A stretch of DNA of 64,000 bases. Origin: Kibdelosporangium philippinense (GTDB lineage Bacteria > Actinomycetota > Actinomycetes > Mycobacteriales > Pseudonocardiaceae). Position 1 is the stretch's first letter, and every line of letters begins with the position of its first letter. Shown here piece by piece: positions 52,595-61,404 of this stretch. The stretch lies in the NCBI RefSeq assembly GCF_021390435.2, contig NZ_JAJVCN010000005.1, forward strand, positions 62,001-126,000. Direction: 5' to 3'. A program made the translations under genes and the position numbers. The notes under the pieces were generated by a model. That model made no database searches. It was not told where the DNA came from and was given only the letters and a program-made list of their open reading frames with translations.

Positions 52595-53812
52595 GTGGCT
52601 TCCACGCTTCCCCCTGGTGAACCCGCCCCGGCTGACGGCTCCCTGCCGCCCGAGGCGCTTGCCGGGCTGGGCGGCAAACCCTTCGGTGTGTACGTGCACG
52701 TGCCCTTCTGCGCGACCCGCTGCGGGTACTGCGATTTCAACACCTATACCGCCGGTGAGCTGGGAACTTCCGCTTCGCCGGAGTCCTGGCTGGAAGGCCT
52801 GCGGCGCGAGCTGGAGATGGGCGCCGCAGTGCTGGGATCCGCTCCGCCAGCGAGCACGGTCTTTGTCGGCGGCGGCACGCCGTCGTTGCTGGGAGCCGAC
52901 GGTTTGGCGTCGGTGCTGGACGCGGTCCGCGGCTCGTTCGGCGTGACTTCTGCGGCGGAGATCACAACCGAGGCGAACCCGGAGTCCACTTCACCGAAGT
53001 TCTTCGCTGGGATTCTGCGGGCCGGATACAACCGGGTGTCGCTGGGTGCGCAGTCCGTCGCGCCGCACGTGTTGCAGATCCTGGACCGCAAGCACACGCC
53101 TGGACGTCCAGCCGCCGCGGCGGCCGAAGCACGGGCGGCCGGGTTCGAGCATCTGAACCTTGACCTGATCTACGGCACGCCAGGGGAGCGGCCGGACGAC
53201 CTGCAGGCCTCATTGGACGCGGTCCTCGACGCCGGTGTCGATCACGTGTCGGCCTACGCGTTGATCATCGAAGAGGGAACGGCCATCGAGCGGCGGATCC
53301 GGCGCGGCGAGCTGCCGTCGCCCGATGACGACGTGCTGGCCGAACGGTACGAGCAGGTCGACTCGGTCCTGTCGACCAGCGGGTTCAAGTGGTACGAGGT
53401 GTCGAACTGGGCCGCGTCCGTCGGCGCCCGGTGCCAGCACAATCTCAATTACTGGCGCGGCGGTAACTGGTGGGGCGCGGGTCCAGGTGCGCACAGCCAC
53501 GTCGGCGGTGTGCGGTGGTGGAACGTGAAGCATCCGGCTCGGTATGCGTCCACTTTGGCCGAAGGTCGCTCGCCCGCGGCCGCCCGCGAGATTCTGTCCG
53601 AAGAGGACCGCAGGGTGGAGCGGGTGTTGCTGGAAATCCGTCTGGTTGACGGGCTTTCGTTGGCTGTCCTCGACGAACCCGGCGTTGCCGAGGCGAAGGC
53701 CGCGGTCGCCGACGGGCTGCTCAGCCAGGCAGCGTTCGACTCGGGACGTGCCGTGCTGACGGATGAAGGACGGCTACTGGCCGACGCGATCGTCCGGCGT
53801 CTGCTGCCTTAG
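52595..53812 (+). CDS. hemW: HemW, heme chaperone (coproporphyrinogen III oxidase-like radical SAM protein)
   Basis: The 405-residue protein has the radical SAM motif FCATRCGYCDF near residue 42 (CxxxCxxC), GGGTPSLL near 90 and a HemN/HemW C-terminal domain with NLNYWRGGNWWGAGPGAHSH near 290. HemW-type members bind heme rather than acting as coproporphyrinogen oxidase. The GTG at 52595 gives the usual Pro-rich N-terminus; a TTG at 52562 would add 11 residues. Its 3' end overlaps the convergent TetR gene by 39 bases. Confidence 0.93.
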   Translation: MASTLPPGEPAPADGSLPPEALAGLGGKPFGVYVHVPFCATRCGYCDFNTYTAGELGTSASPESWLEGLRRELEMGAAVLGSAPPASTVFVGGGTPSLLGADGLASVLDAVRGSFGVTSAAEITTEANPESTSPKFFAGILRAGYNRVSLGAQSVAPHVLQILDRKHTPGRPAAAAAEARAAGFEHLNLDLIYGTPGERPDDLQASLDAVLDAGVDHVSAYALIIEEGTAIERRIRRGELPSPDDDVLAERYEQVDSVLSTSGFKWYEVSNWAASVGARCQHNLNYWRGGNWWGAGPGAHSHVGGVRWWNVKHPARYASTLAEGRSPAAAREILSEEDRRVERVLLEIRLVDGLSLAVLDEPGVAEAKAAVADGLLSQAAFDSGRAVLTDEGRLLADAIVRRLLP

Positions 53813-54481
53813 TCCGGCGATGAACGTGTCGATCGCGAATTCGAAACGTTCGTGCGCGGTCTGGGCGGAGAACAACGGCCCGATGGCAATCAGGTTCGGC
53901 AAGGTGCCGGGCGGTAGCGACTGCATGTACTCCGCCATCTGACGGCCGCGTTCAGCCAGCTCCTCGCCGGAACCGTCGCGCCACGAGGTGACTTCGACCG
54001 CGTAAGCCTTGCAGTACAAGCCAAGCGCGTCGAATGCCCACGCCGCCTGCTTTTCTGACAGGCCTCCGGCGCGCAGGATCGCCAGCATTCCCTCGCCGTG
54101 ACGCAAAGCGTTGGGGCCCAACGGGATCATCGCGTTCATCACGACCGAGGCGATCCCTGGGTACGCGGTCATCGCCTTGACCTGACCGAAACACAGCTGC
54201 TTCAACTGCTCCCGCCAGTGGTCGGGATCTGCCTGCGGCACGTCGACCTCGCCGAGGACGCGGTCGAACATCAGCTCACACAGCTCGTCCCGGTTGCGCA
54301 CGTGCGCGTACAGCGAGGCCGGGCCGGTGTTGAGCGCCTGGGCGACCCGGCGCATCGACAGCGCGTCCAGGCCCTCCTTCTCCAGCAGGCCCAGCGCCGT
54401 GTCCACGATCTTGTCGCGGGTCAGCGGCTGTCGGACGGGCTTGCGCGCACCCGTGCGCCACGGCGGCTCCGGTAGTTCCAC
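53774..54481 (-). CDS. TetR family transcriptional regulator
   Basis: The 235-residue repressor has the N-terminal HTH: TRDKIVDTALGLLEKEGLDALSMRRVAQALNTGPASLYAHVRNRDEL, residues about 20-66, and a C-terminal ligand domain of the TetR_C class. It is divergent from the flavin monooxygenase and separated by 83 bases that contain a strongly symmetric operator overlapping a promoter, so it likely represses the monooxygenase until an inducer binds. Confidence 0.93.
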   Translation of the reverse strand: MELPEPPWRTGARKPVRQPLTRDKIVDTALGLLEKEGLDALSMRRVAQALNTGPASLYAHVRNRDELCELMFDRVLGEVDVPQADPDHWREQLKQLCFGQVKAMTAYPGIASVVMNAMIPLGPNALRHGEGMLAILRAGGLSEKQAAWAFDALGLYCKAYAVEVTSWRDGSGEELAERGRQMAEYMQSLPPGTLPNLIAIGPLFSAQTAHERFEFAIDTFIAGLRQQTPDDRVGQ

Positions 54482-54494
54482 GCGAGCACTCTAC

Positions 54495-54550
54495 TTGACA
54501 CGAACGCTGTTCGTCGTTAGAACAATGTTCGTTACGACGAACGTCGTTCG
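54495..54550. promoter_or_regulatory. Symmetric TetR operator over the monooxygenase promoter
   Basis: Promoter parts: TTGACA (54495-54500), a 17-base spacer, then TAGAAC (54518-54523). Operator parts: CGAACGCTGTTCG (54501-54513), GAACAATGTTC (54520-54530) and CGAACGTCGTTCG (54538-54550), each a palindrome, and the outer arms GTTCGTCGT / ACGACGAAC (54509-54517, 54534-54542). All share a centre near 54525, so the dyad sits over the -35/-10 region and start point. Confidence 0.8.
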
Positions 54551-54564
54551 ACCAAGGAGGAGTT

Positions 54565-56076
54565 ATGCGGGTTCTGGTGGTTGGAGCAGGGCTGTCCGGG
54601 CTGTCCACGGCGATGTTCCTTGGACTGCACGGCGTGGAGTCGCTGGTTGTCGAGCGGCACGCGACGACGTCGTTGCATCCGAAGGCGCGCGGGCAGTTCC
54701 CGCAGACCATGGAAGTGCTGCGGCTGGCGGGTGTCGATCAGCAGGTCATCGACGCCTCACCGCCGGAATTCGAGTTCCGGATCGTGGTCGCGCAGGCGGC
54801 GGCCGGGCCGGTGTTCAACGAGATCCTGGTCGACAGCATGGGCCCCGACCTGTCCGATTTCTCGTCAGCGGGCTGGGCCAACACCAGCCAGGAACGGCTC
54901 GAACCGATCCTGGCCGACCGGGCTCGTGAACTCGGCGCCACCATCCGGTTCTCGACCGAGTTGGTCGAGTTCACCCAGGACGAGCACGGGGTCACGGCAG
55001 TACTGCGTGACCTGAACACGGGTGAAGAGCAAACCGTTGGGGTTGAGTACATGGTCGGCGCCGACGGCCACCGCAGTCCGATCCGTCAGGCGCTGGGCAT
55101 CGGCGTGACCGGCCGGGGCGTGCTCGGTACCGGGGTCGGTGCGATCTTCGAGGCCGACCTGTCGTCGGTGGTGCCGCGCAACGCGTTGCTGTACTTGCAG
55201 AATCCCGACTTGCCAGGTGGCGGCGGCGCGATGGTGAGCACCGACGAGCCGGGTCGTTATTCGCTGAGCGTTGGGCTGGGGGAATACTCGGACCAGCGGT
55301 GGATCGAGATGATCCGGACCGCCGCGGGCATTCCGGACCTGGCCGTGCGGCTGCTGGAGGTGGGCAGCAGCTCGGACACCAAGCACTGGGTGGCGGACAC
55401 CTTTGGTTCTGGCCGGGTCCACCTGGTCGGCGACGCGGTCCGGGTGATGCCGCCGACCGGAGCCTTCGGCGGGAACACCGCGGTGATGGACGGTTTCTAC
55501 CTGGCCTGGAAGCTCGCCATGGTGGTCAAAGGCGAAGCGGGACAAGGACTTCTGGACAGCCACACCCCTGAGCGGCGGCCGTATTCGGAGTACATCGCGC
55601 AGCAGCAGTACACGTTCTATGTCGAGCGGATGGCGCCGCATCTGGACGACGGCACGCTCACACCGATGGCCGACCCGATCTCAATGCTTTTCTTCGGCTA
55701 TCGGCAGATCAGCGACGCGGTCCTGCTCGAACCCGGCGACCAGGGCGAACTGCTTGAGCCCGAGCCGACCGGTCGGCCCGGCTCGCGCGCGCCGCATGTT
55801 GTGTTGCCGGACGGGTCTTCGACGATCGAGCTGTTCGGCTGCGGATTCGTGGTACTGACTGGCTCGCCGGAGTGGGCCGCACGGGCTGAGGAGCTCGGAT
55901 TGACCGCTCACGTGCTGGAAGGCAGTGACTGGGCCAAGGCGTACGGCGTGACCGAATCGGGCGCTGTCCTGGTGCGGCCGGACTTCTTCGTCGCGTGGCG
56001 GACGCCGGATGCTACCGGCGATTTGCGCCAGGTGCTGGCAGACATACGGCATCAGGGGCACAGTTGCGGTGTGTGA
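54565..56076 (+). CDS. FAD-dependent aromatic monooxygenase
   Basis: The 503-residue flavoprotein has the GxGxxG motif VVGAGLSGLSTAMF (residues 4-17), a DG motif EYMVGADGHRSP near 170 and the GD motif HLVGDAVRVMPPTGAFGGN near 290, the set of class A flavin monooxygenases that hydroxylate phenolic rings and include rifampicin- and polyketide-modifying enzymes. The C-terminal thioredoxin-like domain (about 400-500) is typical of the polyketide branch. An inducible detoxifying or tailoring role is likely from the divergent TetR gene and operator. An AAGGAGG-like site precedes the ATG. Confidence 0.9.
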   Translation: MRVLVVGAGLSGLSTAMFLGLHGVESLVVERHATTSLHPKARGQFPQTMEVLRLAGVDQQVIDASPPEFEFRIVVAQAAAGPVFNEILVDSMGPDLSDFSSAGWANTSQERLEPILADRARELGATIRFSTELVEFTQDEHGVTAVLRDLNTGEEQTVGVEYMVGADGHRSPIRQALGIGVTGRGVLGTGVGAIFEADLSSVVPRNALLYLQNPDLPGGGGAMVSTDEPGRYSLSVGLGEYSDQRWIEMIRTAAGIPDLAVRLLEVGSSSDTKHWVADTFGSGRVHLVGDAVRVMPPTGAFGGNTAVMDGFYLAWKLAMVVKGEAGQGLLDSHTPERRPYSEYIAQQQYTFYVERMAPHLDDGTLTPMADPISMLFFGYRQISDAVLLEPGDQGELLEPEPTGRPGSRAPHVVLPDGSSTIELFGCGFVVLTGSPEWAARAEELGLTAHVLEGSDWAKAYGVTESGAVLVRPDFFVAWRTPDATGDLRQVLADIRHQGHSCGV

Positions 56077-56105
56077 TAACACCGTAACGAAATCGGGGAT
56101 TTGGT

Positions 56106-56978
56106 ATGGGATCTCACGAATTGCCCGCCGGGGTCGGATTCACCGCGCTGGTCGGGGCGGTTTCGCGGGCTAGGGAAGCCGACCGGAGCGACCCGCTGTT
56201 CACTGATCCACTCGCCGAGCGGTTCGTCGCGGCCACCGCCGGTGTGGACACCGTCCGGCTCGGCCCAGCAGACCCGGGTCAGATCACGCCTGTCTGGGAA
56301 GGCCTGTACACGTTCTTCGGCAGCCGGACGCCGTTCTTCGACGAGAACCTCATGCGTTTCATCGACGGGGGAACCAGGCAGATCGTGCTCCTTGGCGCCG
56401 GGCTGGACACCCGGGCCTACCGGCTGGATCTGCCACCCGGAACCGTCGTCTACGAAGTCGACACGCCAGCCGTACTCGATTTCAAGGCGGCCGTGCTCGC
56501 GGACGACAAGCCGCGGTGCGAACGCGTGCCAGTGGCTATCGACCTGCGCGACGACTGGCAAGGCGCATTGCTCGCCGCCGGGTTCGACCCGCGGGAGCGC
56601 AGTGTCTGGCTCGCCGAGGGGTTGGTGATGTACCTCGGCGCGGCCGACGCGGGCAAGCTGGTCTCGGGCATCAGTTCGTTGAGCGCCGCGGGCAGCGGCC
56701 TGATCATCGAGGTCCTGCGGCGCCTGCCCGTCATGGCGGACGTGCCGTTCGTCGACGAGGACGAGCGGACCCTCGCGCTCGTCTTCATCGACAACTGCCG
56801 GGCCGGGCCCGGTTTGCCCGCGGACTGGATGACGCCGCTCGGCTGGCGCGTTGATCGGCAGGTGGACTTCATCGAGGTCCTGGCCAGCCAAAACCGGCCG
56901 GTCCCGCTGCTGATGCGGCGCGATCCAGCCGACCCACTCTGTACGGTCCTCGCCGCCGGGACAAAGTTGCGCGACTAA
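56106..56978 (+). CDS. SAM-dependent methyltransferase (PPM1/LCMT family)
   Basis: The 290-residue protein has the leucine-carboxyl-methyltransferase-like class I fold: QIVLLGAGLDTRAYRLDLPP (SAM-binding, about 92-111), VYEVDTPAVLDFK near 117 and VWLAEGLVMYLG near 167. The TIGR00027-type enzymes of actinobacteria mostly have unknown substrates. It is 29 bases after the monooxygenase, so it may O-methylate its product, an inference from position. No membrane or signal features. Confidence 0.9.
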   Translation: MGSHELPAGVGFTALVGAVSRAREADRSDPLFTDPLAERFVAATAGVDTVRLGPADPGQITPVWEGLYTFFGSRTPFFDENLMRFIDGGTRQIVLLGAGLDTRAYRLDLPPGTVVYEVDTPAVLDFKAAVLADDKPRCERVPVAIDLRDDWQGALLAAGFDPRERSVWLAEGLVMYLGAADAGKLVSGISSLSAAGSGLIIEVLRRLPVMADVPFVDEDERTLALVFIDNCRAGPGLPADWMTPLGWRVDRQVDFIEVLASQNRPVPLLMRRDPADPLCTVLAAGTKLRD

Positions 56979-57069
56979 AGCTCAACTTTGGGAACAATCC
57001 TCGACTCAACCCCGTTGGAAGGAGTGTTCGGCCAGGGCGGCCGAAGGGTGTGATGGAGGTTTGAGGGTT

Positions 57070-57492
57070 ATGGCGCTGCCTGCTGTTCGTACTTTGAACT
57101 CGGTCGACCGGTTCGACCCCTTCCGGGAGTTCGAGAACCTGTTCTCGCAGCTCAGCCGGTACAACAACCAGACGTGGTCACCGCTCGCGGACGTGACCGA
57201 GACGGAGACCGGCTATGTGGTCGAGCTCGACGTGCCCGGCGTTCAGCGTGAGGACGTCACGGTCGACCTGAACGGGACCGACCTGTCGATCACGGGTGAG
57301 CTCAAGGAGCGCGAGGAGAAGGGCCTGTTCCGGCACCGCACTCGCCGCACCGGCAAGTTCTCCTACCGCTTGTCTCTGCCGCGCAACCTCGACGCCGAGA
57401 AGGTCGAGGCCAAGCTGGCCGACGGCGTACTGACCGTCACGGTCGGCAAGAAGGACGCGGTCAAGCCGCGCCGCATCGAGGTCACTGCCTGA
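57070..57492 (+). CDS. Hsp20/alpha-crystallin small heat-shock protein
   Basis: The 140-residue chaperone has an N-terminal arm (to about 40), the alpha-crystallin domain (about 40-130, with GYVVELDVPGVQREDVTVDL and DGVLTVTVGKK) and a short tail. The C-terminal I-x-I-like anchor is degenerate (RIEV). It holds unfolding proteins under stress. ATG 57070 is used; a TTG at 57061 is in frame but less likely. No clear HspR/HrcA-type operator was found upstream. It ends three bases before the convergent gene. Confidence 0.93.
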   Translation: MALPAVRTLNSVDRFDPFREFENLFSQLSRYNNQTWSPLADVTETETGYVVELDVPGVQREDVTVDLNGTDLSITGELKEREEKGLFRHRTRRTGKFSYRLSLPRNLDAEKVEAKLADGVLTVTVGKKDAVKPRRIEVTA

Positions 57493-57495
57493 TGA

Positions 57496-57987
57496 TCACC
57501 GAGTAGTAGTCGGTACCGGCCGGGTACTGGATTTCCCCGGCACTGCACACGGGTCCACCACATTGGTGGGCCCGTAGCTTTGTCTCAATTGAGCCATCAC
57601 GCTGGGGCCACGGCCGGAGTTGGACACCCACAGCGTCACCGACGCGGGCACGGACTCCGGCCGGATGGCTTTGAGAACATCCGGCTGGTTGGCGAAAGCC
57701 AGCTTGAGCCGCTCGTAGTTCTGAGCCTGTGTGACGAAATGCGGGTTGTAGAAGCTGATATCGGCCTCAAGCTCGGGCGCGGCCTTGTTCATCAACGCGT
57801 CCGTGGCGAACGTGATCTCAATGACGTCCTCGCACGGCGGCGGCACGTTCGCCGGGCGAGTCGGCCGCTCGTAATAGCTCTCAGCGGTCCGCCGCGGCGG
57901 CTGATTCGCGTAGAGCACGATAGCCGCCGCACCCGCGATGACCAGCGCGATCGCGGCGACGACCGAAAGGAGTAGGCGCGGCTTCAC
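57496..57987 (-). CDS. Membrane-anchored protein with an FtsX ectodomain-like region
   Basis: The 163-residue protein has one N-terminal membrane helix (about 4-26) and an external domain with IEITFATDALMNKAAPELEA near residue 55, YERLKLAFANQPDVLKAIRPESVPASVTLWV near 90, which resembles the extracellular domain of FtsX that recruits peptidoglycan hydrolases. The membrane permease part of FtsX is absent, and no FtsE is nearby. A GTG start gives the predicted helix; the longer open frame upstream passes through the inverted-repeat element. The similarity is by eye, so the family call is tentative. Confidence 0.65.
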   Translation of the reverse strand: MKPRLLLSVVAAIALVIAGAAAIVLYANQPPRRTAESYYERPTRPANVPPPCEDVIEITFATDALMNKAAPELEADISFYNPHFVTQAQNYERLKLAFANQPDVLKAIRPESVPASVTLWVSNSGRGPSVMAQLRQSYGPTNVVDPCAVPGKSSTRPVPTTTR

Positions 57988-58025
57988 ACTGCCGACGTTA
58001 CCCGTCGCGTGTCCACCGGCTCCGT

Positions 58026-58348
58026 CATGGTGTGTTGAACACGCGAGCGGCGCACGGGGAGAAGCAACCGCGCTGGAAGCGAGTCGAGCAGTTTGACACA
58101 CCGTGACGGAACGGTGGACACGCGCCAGGGCGGTGCAATGCGAGATACCTCGCGGGTGCAAGCCCCGACTCTTTACGGCCTGGCGTGACCGACAGGCCCG
58201 GCCCCTTCGCTGGCTTCGCGGTCCAGCCGGGTTGGTTGGGGTGATTTTCCGCGTGTCCGCCCCACCGGCACGGCGAGTCAAACTGCTCGACTCGCTTTCG
58301 GCCTGGTTGCTCGCCGCCGTGCGCCGCTCGCGGGTTCAACACGCCATG
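58026..58348. repeat. 323 bp inverted-repeat element with 98 bp arms
   Basis: Left arm 58026-58123 and right arm 58251-58348 match as reverse complements without gaps; about 81 of 98 positions agree by eye. The outer ends read CATGG and CCATG, and the best blocks are GCGAGCGGCGCACGG and AGCGAGTCGAGCAGTTTGAC. The 127-base middle has no long reading frame but includes a GTGCAAGCCCC / GGGGTG-like fold. No transposase is present. It resembles a non-autonomous MITE or a large structured RNA element. No target-site duplication was confirmed. Confidence 0.65.
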
Positions 58349-58470
58349 CCGGAGCGGCAGACACGCGCGGGCACCCGTCGCTGACTTCCCGCCTGTTCGC
58401 TTCGCTCACGGCGATACGTCATTGTGCTACCGGGTGCACGCCGCACATTCCAGGCCCAACCCTTCATCCC

Positions 58471-58710
58471 CTCGATCAACGTGAGGTAAACCGCCCAACC
58501 CCGCAACCAAGGTGGGCAAACCACCCAACCCTCGACCAAGGTCCGTGTGCCGCCCGACCGCTCGACCAAGGTGGGTGTGCGGCCCGACCTCTCGGTCAAG
58601 GTGGGTGTGCGGCCCGACCTCTCGGTCAAGGTGGGTGTGCCGCCTAACCCTCAACCAAGGTAGGTAAGCCGCCCGACGTTCACGCAAAGTGGGGTGACCC
58701 GCTACCTGTA
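58471..58710 (+). repeat. Exact-period 30 bp tandem repeat, eight units
   Basis: Units start at 58471, 58501, 58531, 58561, 58591, 58621, 58651 and 58681. The consensus is CTCGACCAAGGTGGGTGTGC followed by GGCCCGACC, most uniform in units 4-6 and degenerate at the ends. The period is a multiple of three, and one minus-strand frame gives the ten-residue repeat TERSGRTPTL, but start, end and upstream sequence give no convincing gene. Likely a minisatellite. Confidence 0.75.
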
Positions 58711-58753
58711 CGGGCAGTTGGGTATGCCATCCGTCTCCTCTTGCACTTTCTGG

Positions 58754-60439
58754 CTATCGAGTTGGGATCATCCAGGTTAGGACTTCCGCCTGCAGCAAGG
58801 AAATGACGCCGACCACCGCGGTCAGTGCCAGGGACCAGAGGAATGTTTGGCGCAGTAGGGTCGATTCTTCGCCCGTCTTGTTGATCGCGGTCGCGCCGAT
58901 TGACAGGTTCTGGGGCGAGATCATCTTTCCCATTACGCCACCCGAGGTGTTGGTCGCGCCCGCGAGCGTCGGGTCGACGCCTAGCTGCTGCGCGGAGATC
59001 ACCTGCATCGGGCCGAACAGGCTGTTGGTTGACGCGTCCGAGCCGGTCAGGAACACGCCTAGCCAGCCGATGTACGCGGAGAACAACGGGAACAGCACAC
59101 CGGTTGTCGCCAGTGCGAGGCCGAGGGTTTGGGTCGCGCCCGAATAGTTCATCACGAACGCGATGCCCAGGATCATCATGATGGTGGCGAGTGCCCAGCG
59201 CATCTGCACGATCGTGGCCAGATAGACCTGCGCGAGTTTTTTCACGCCCGCGCCCATCGTCAGACCGGCGATGATCGCGGAGATCAGGGCCATACTGCCG
59301 GCCGAATACAGCCAGTCGATCGTGAACGATGCCGGATACGGCGTGTTCTTCGCGGTGATCGGCGGCGTCTGTATCACCTGGTTGTGCAGACCCGGCCAGG
59401 TGAACACGATGTTGGGGCTCTGCAACAGCTTCGTCAGGTCCAACCAGGACGGCAGGCCCTTGAAGATGGTGCCGATCCGTGACAGCAGGATCACCGCGAT
59501 CAGGATGATGTACGGCGCCCAGCCGTAAAGCGCGCCACGCCTGCGGGTCTGCGTGCCGACGCCATCGGCCTTGGCCGCGACGGTCTCGCCGTCGAAGCCC
59601 CACAGTTCCTTCGGCTGCCAGAACCGGGTGAGCACCCACAGCGCGACCATCGCGGCCAACGCGGCGAGCACGTCGACCAGGCTTGGGCTGATGTAGTTGG
59701 ACACCAGGAACTGCACGACCGCGAACGACAACCCGGCGGTCAGCACGGCTGGCATGACCTGGGTCATCTTCTTCCAGCCCGCGAGCACCACGACCAGGAA
59801 GCCCGGGATGATCAACGCGAGCAACGGCAGCTGCCTGCCGACCATGGCCGAGAACAGGTGGCTGGCTTCGTCGGCCGACATCCCGAGCATCGGCCCGGTC
59901 AACCGGCCGAGAATGATCAACGGGTTGCCAAGGCCGCCGAACGCCACCGGCGCGGTGTTGGCCAGCAACGCCAGCACAATCGCTTTCACGGGCGGGAAAC
60001 CCAGCGCGAACATCATCGCGCCGGTGATCGCGACCGGCGCGCCCCCGCCCGCGATCCCTTCAAGCAGCGCGCCGAACGCGAACGCGATCAGCAATGCCTG
60101 CAACCGCCGGTCCGGGCTGAACCCGGCCAGCACCGACTTGACGGTGTCGAACCGTCCAGTCGCGACAGTGACATTGTGGAAATACACGGCGTGGAACGCG
60201 ATCCAGATGACGTTCCACACGCCGAACGCGATGCCCATCAGCGCCGCGTTGGCCGCGAGGCCAATGGGCATCGGATACACGACGATCGCGACGAGGAGTG
60301 CCGTGGCCAGCGCGAGGGCAGCCGACAGGTGCGCCGAGCGGCGCAACACTCCCAGGGTTACGAGCAACACGATGATCGGCAGCGCGGCGACGAGCGCCGA
60401 CAGCCACAGCGGACCAGCAGGCTGATAATCCTGGAGCAC
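58754..60439 (-). CDS. lldP: L-lactate permease family transporter
   Basis: The 561-residue protein has about 12-14 membrane helices and the LldP pattern: FGALLEGIAGGGAPVAITGAMM near residue 120 and the C-terminal GVFLTGSDASTNSLFGPMQ and ATNTSGGVMGKMISPQNLSIGA. The family transports L-lactate, D-lactate and glycolate with protons. In this operon with KduI, KduD and an IclR regulator, the substrate could instead be a uronate or related hydroxy acid. The GTG at 60439 has AAGGGGG seven bases upstream; an ATG 33 bases earlier lies in the gap. Confidence 0.88.
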   Translation of the reverse strand: MLQDYQPAGPLWLSALVAALPIIVLLVTLGVLRRSAHLSAALALATALLVAIVVYPMPIGLAANAALMGIAFGVWNVIWIAFHAVYFHNVTVATGRFDTVKSVLAGFSPDRRLQALLIAFAFGALLEGIAGGGAPVAITGAMMFALGFPPVKAIVLALLANTAPVAFGGLGNPLIILGRLTGPMLGMSADEASHLFSAMVGRQLPLLALIIPGFLVVVLAGWKKMTQVMPAVLTAGLSFAVVQFLVSNYISPSLVDVLAALAAMVALWVLTRFWQPKELWGFDGETVAAKADGVGTQTRRRGALYGWAPYIILIAVILLSRIGTIFKGLPSWLDLTKLLQSPNIVFTWPGLHNQVIQTPPITAKNTPYPASFTIDWLYSAGSMALISAIIAGLTMGAGVKKLAQVYLATIVQMRWALATIMMILGIAFVMNYSGATQTLGLALATTGVLFPLFSAYIGWLGVFLTGSDASTNSLFGPMQVISAQQLGVDPTLAGATNTSGGVMGKMISPQNLSIGATAINKTGEESTLLRQTFLWSLALTAVVGVISLLQAEVLTWMIPTR

Positions 60440-60510
60440 GTCAGGACCCCCTTCGTCACAGAAGGTCTTCAAAGTGTGTGGCGGCGCTTCAAAGACAGGT
60501 TCCGCGTCGG

Positions 60511-61404
60511 TTACGGCAAATAGCCCAGACGCCGGGACAAGGTGCTGGCCGCGTCCGCCACCATCGGGCCAAGCTCGTCCGTGCGCATCAGGACACGTCC
60601 CGCGGGACCGGCGATGCTCATCGCCGCGATCGGCTGACCGGTGCGGTCACGGATCGGCGCGGCGACACAGCCGACGTCGGGCTCGTTCTCGATGTTGTCG
60701 ACGGCCCAGCCACGCTTGCTGATCCGGTCGAGCTCCTCGAGCAGGTGCGAGCGCTCAACGATTGTGTTGGGGGTCAAGCGATCCAGCCGCATCCGGGTCA
60801 CCCGGTCGACCCGCTCGGCCGGTGCCAGCGCCGAAAGCCATGCCTTGCCGAGGGAAGACGCGTGCTGCGGCCGCCTTGTGCCCAGTTGGCAGTGCAATGT
60901 GACCGCGTTGGCGCCGCGGTCCTTGCCGACGTACACCATCGCGTCGCCGTCCGGCACAGCCAGGAAGATCGTCTCGCCGCTGCGAGCCGCTAATCCGGCG
61001 AGGAACTGCGGCGCGGCCTTGTGCAAGTCGGTCGACGACATCGCTTGCACGCCAAGCTCGACAAGCCGAGCGCCGAGCCGGACGCGGCCGGTGACGTGGT
61101 CGGCCTCCAGGTACTCCAGTTCCTTGAGCGTGTGCACGATCCGGTAGATCGCACTGCGCGACAGGCCGAGCTGTGTCGCGATCGCGTTCGTGGAGATCTC
61201 CTGCCGGAGCCCGACGTGTTCGAGTACGGCGAGACCGCGCTCAAGAGTGCCGGTATGGCTCTTCTTTCCGTTTCCGTTCGGGGCCACGGTTACATCCTTT
61301 GGGGCCTCCTTGGGTGTCCCATTCGTATGGGTCCCGTTGACCTGTGCTTGGCTGATCGGGACGACATCCCGATACAGGTTCTCAGCGAGCGAGCCAGCCA
61401 CCAT
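60511..61404 (-). CDS. IclR family transcriptional regulator
   Basis: The 297-residue regulator has a Gly/Asn-rich N-terminal extension (1-50), an IclR winged helix with GTLERGLAVLEHVGLRQEI and STNAIATQLGLSRSAIYRIVHTLKELEYL (about 52-98), and the effector-binding domain with GKAWLSALAPAERV near 185 and GCVAAPIRDRTGQPIAAMSIAG near 240. Family members govern carboxylic acid and aromatic-compound use, often as activator or repressor of adjacent operons. It overlaps kduD by 23 bases, so start choice is uncertain. Confidence 0.92.
   Translation of the reverse strand: MVAGSLAENLYRDVVPISQAQVNGTHTNGTPKEAPKDVTVAPNGNGKKSHTGTLERGLAVLEHVGLRQEISTNAIATQLGLSRSAIYRIVHTLKELEYLEADHVTGRVRLGARLVELGVQAMSSTDLHKAAPQFLAGLAARSGETIFLAVPDGDAMVYVGKDRGANAVTLHCQLGTRRPQHASSLGKAWLSALAPAERVDRVTRMRLDRLTPNTIVERSHLLEELDRISKRGWAVDNIENEPDVGCVAAPIRDRTGQPIAAMSIAGPAGRVLMRTDELGPMVADAASTLSRRLGYLP

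Noticed and set aside
56979..57069. HspR-type HAIR operator before hsp20
   Set aside because: Only repeated CTCAAC words are present; the required inverted CTTGAGT...ACTCAAG is absent.
58130..58200. Possible tRNA in the inverted-repeat element
   Set aside because: There is a GGGTGCAAGCCCC-like stem but no TTC T-loop or full cloverleaf.
58336..58687. Minus-strand frames with ten-residue repeats (TERSGRTPTL)
   Set aside because: They come from the 30 bp repeat array; no proper start, ribosome site or ordered domain is present.
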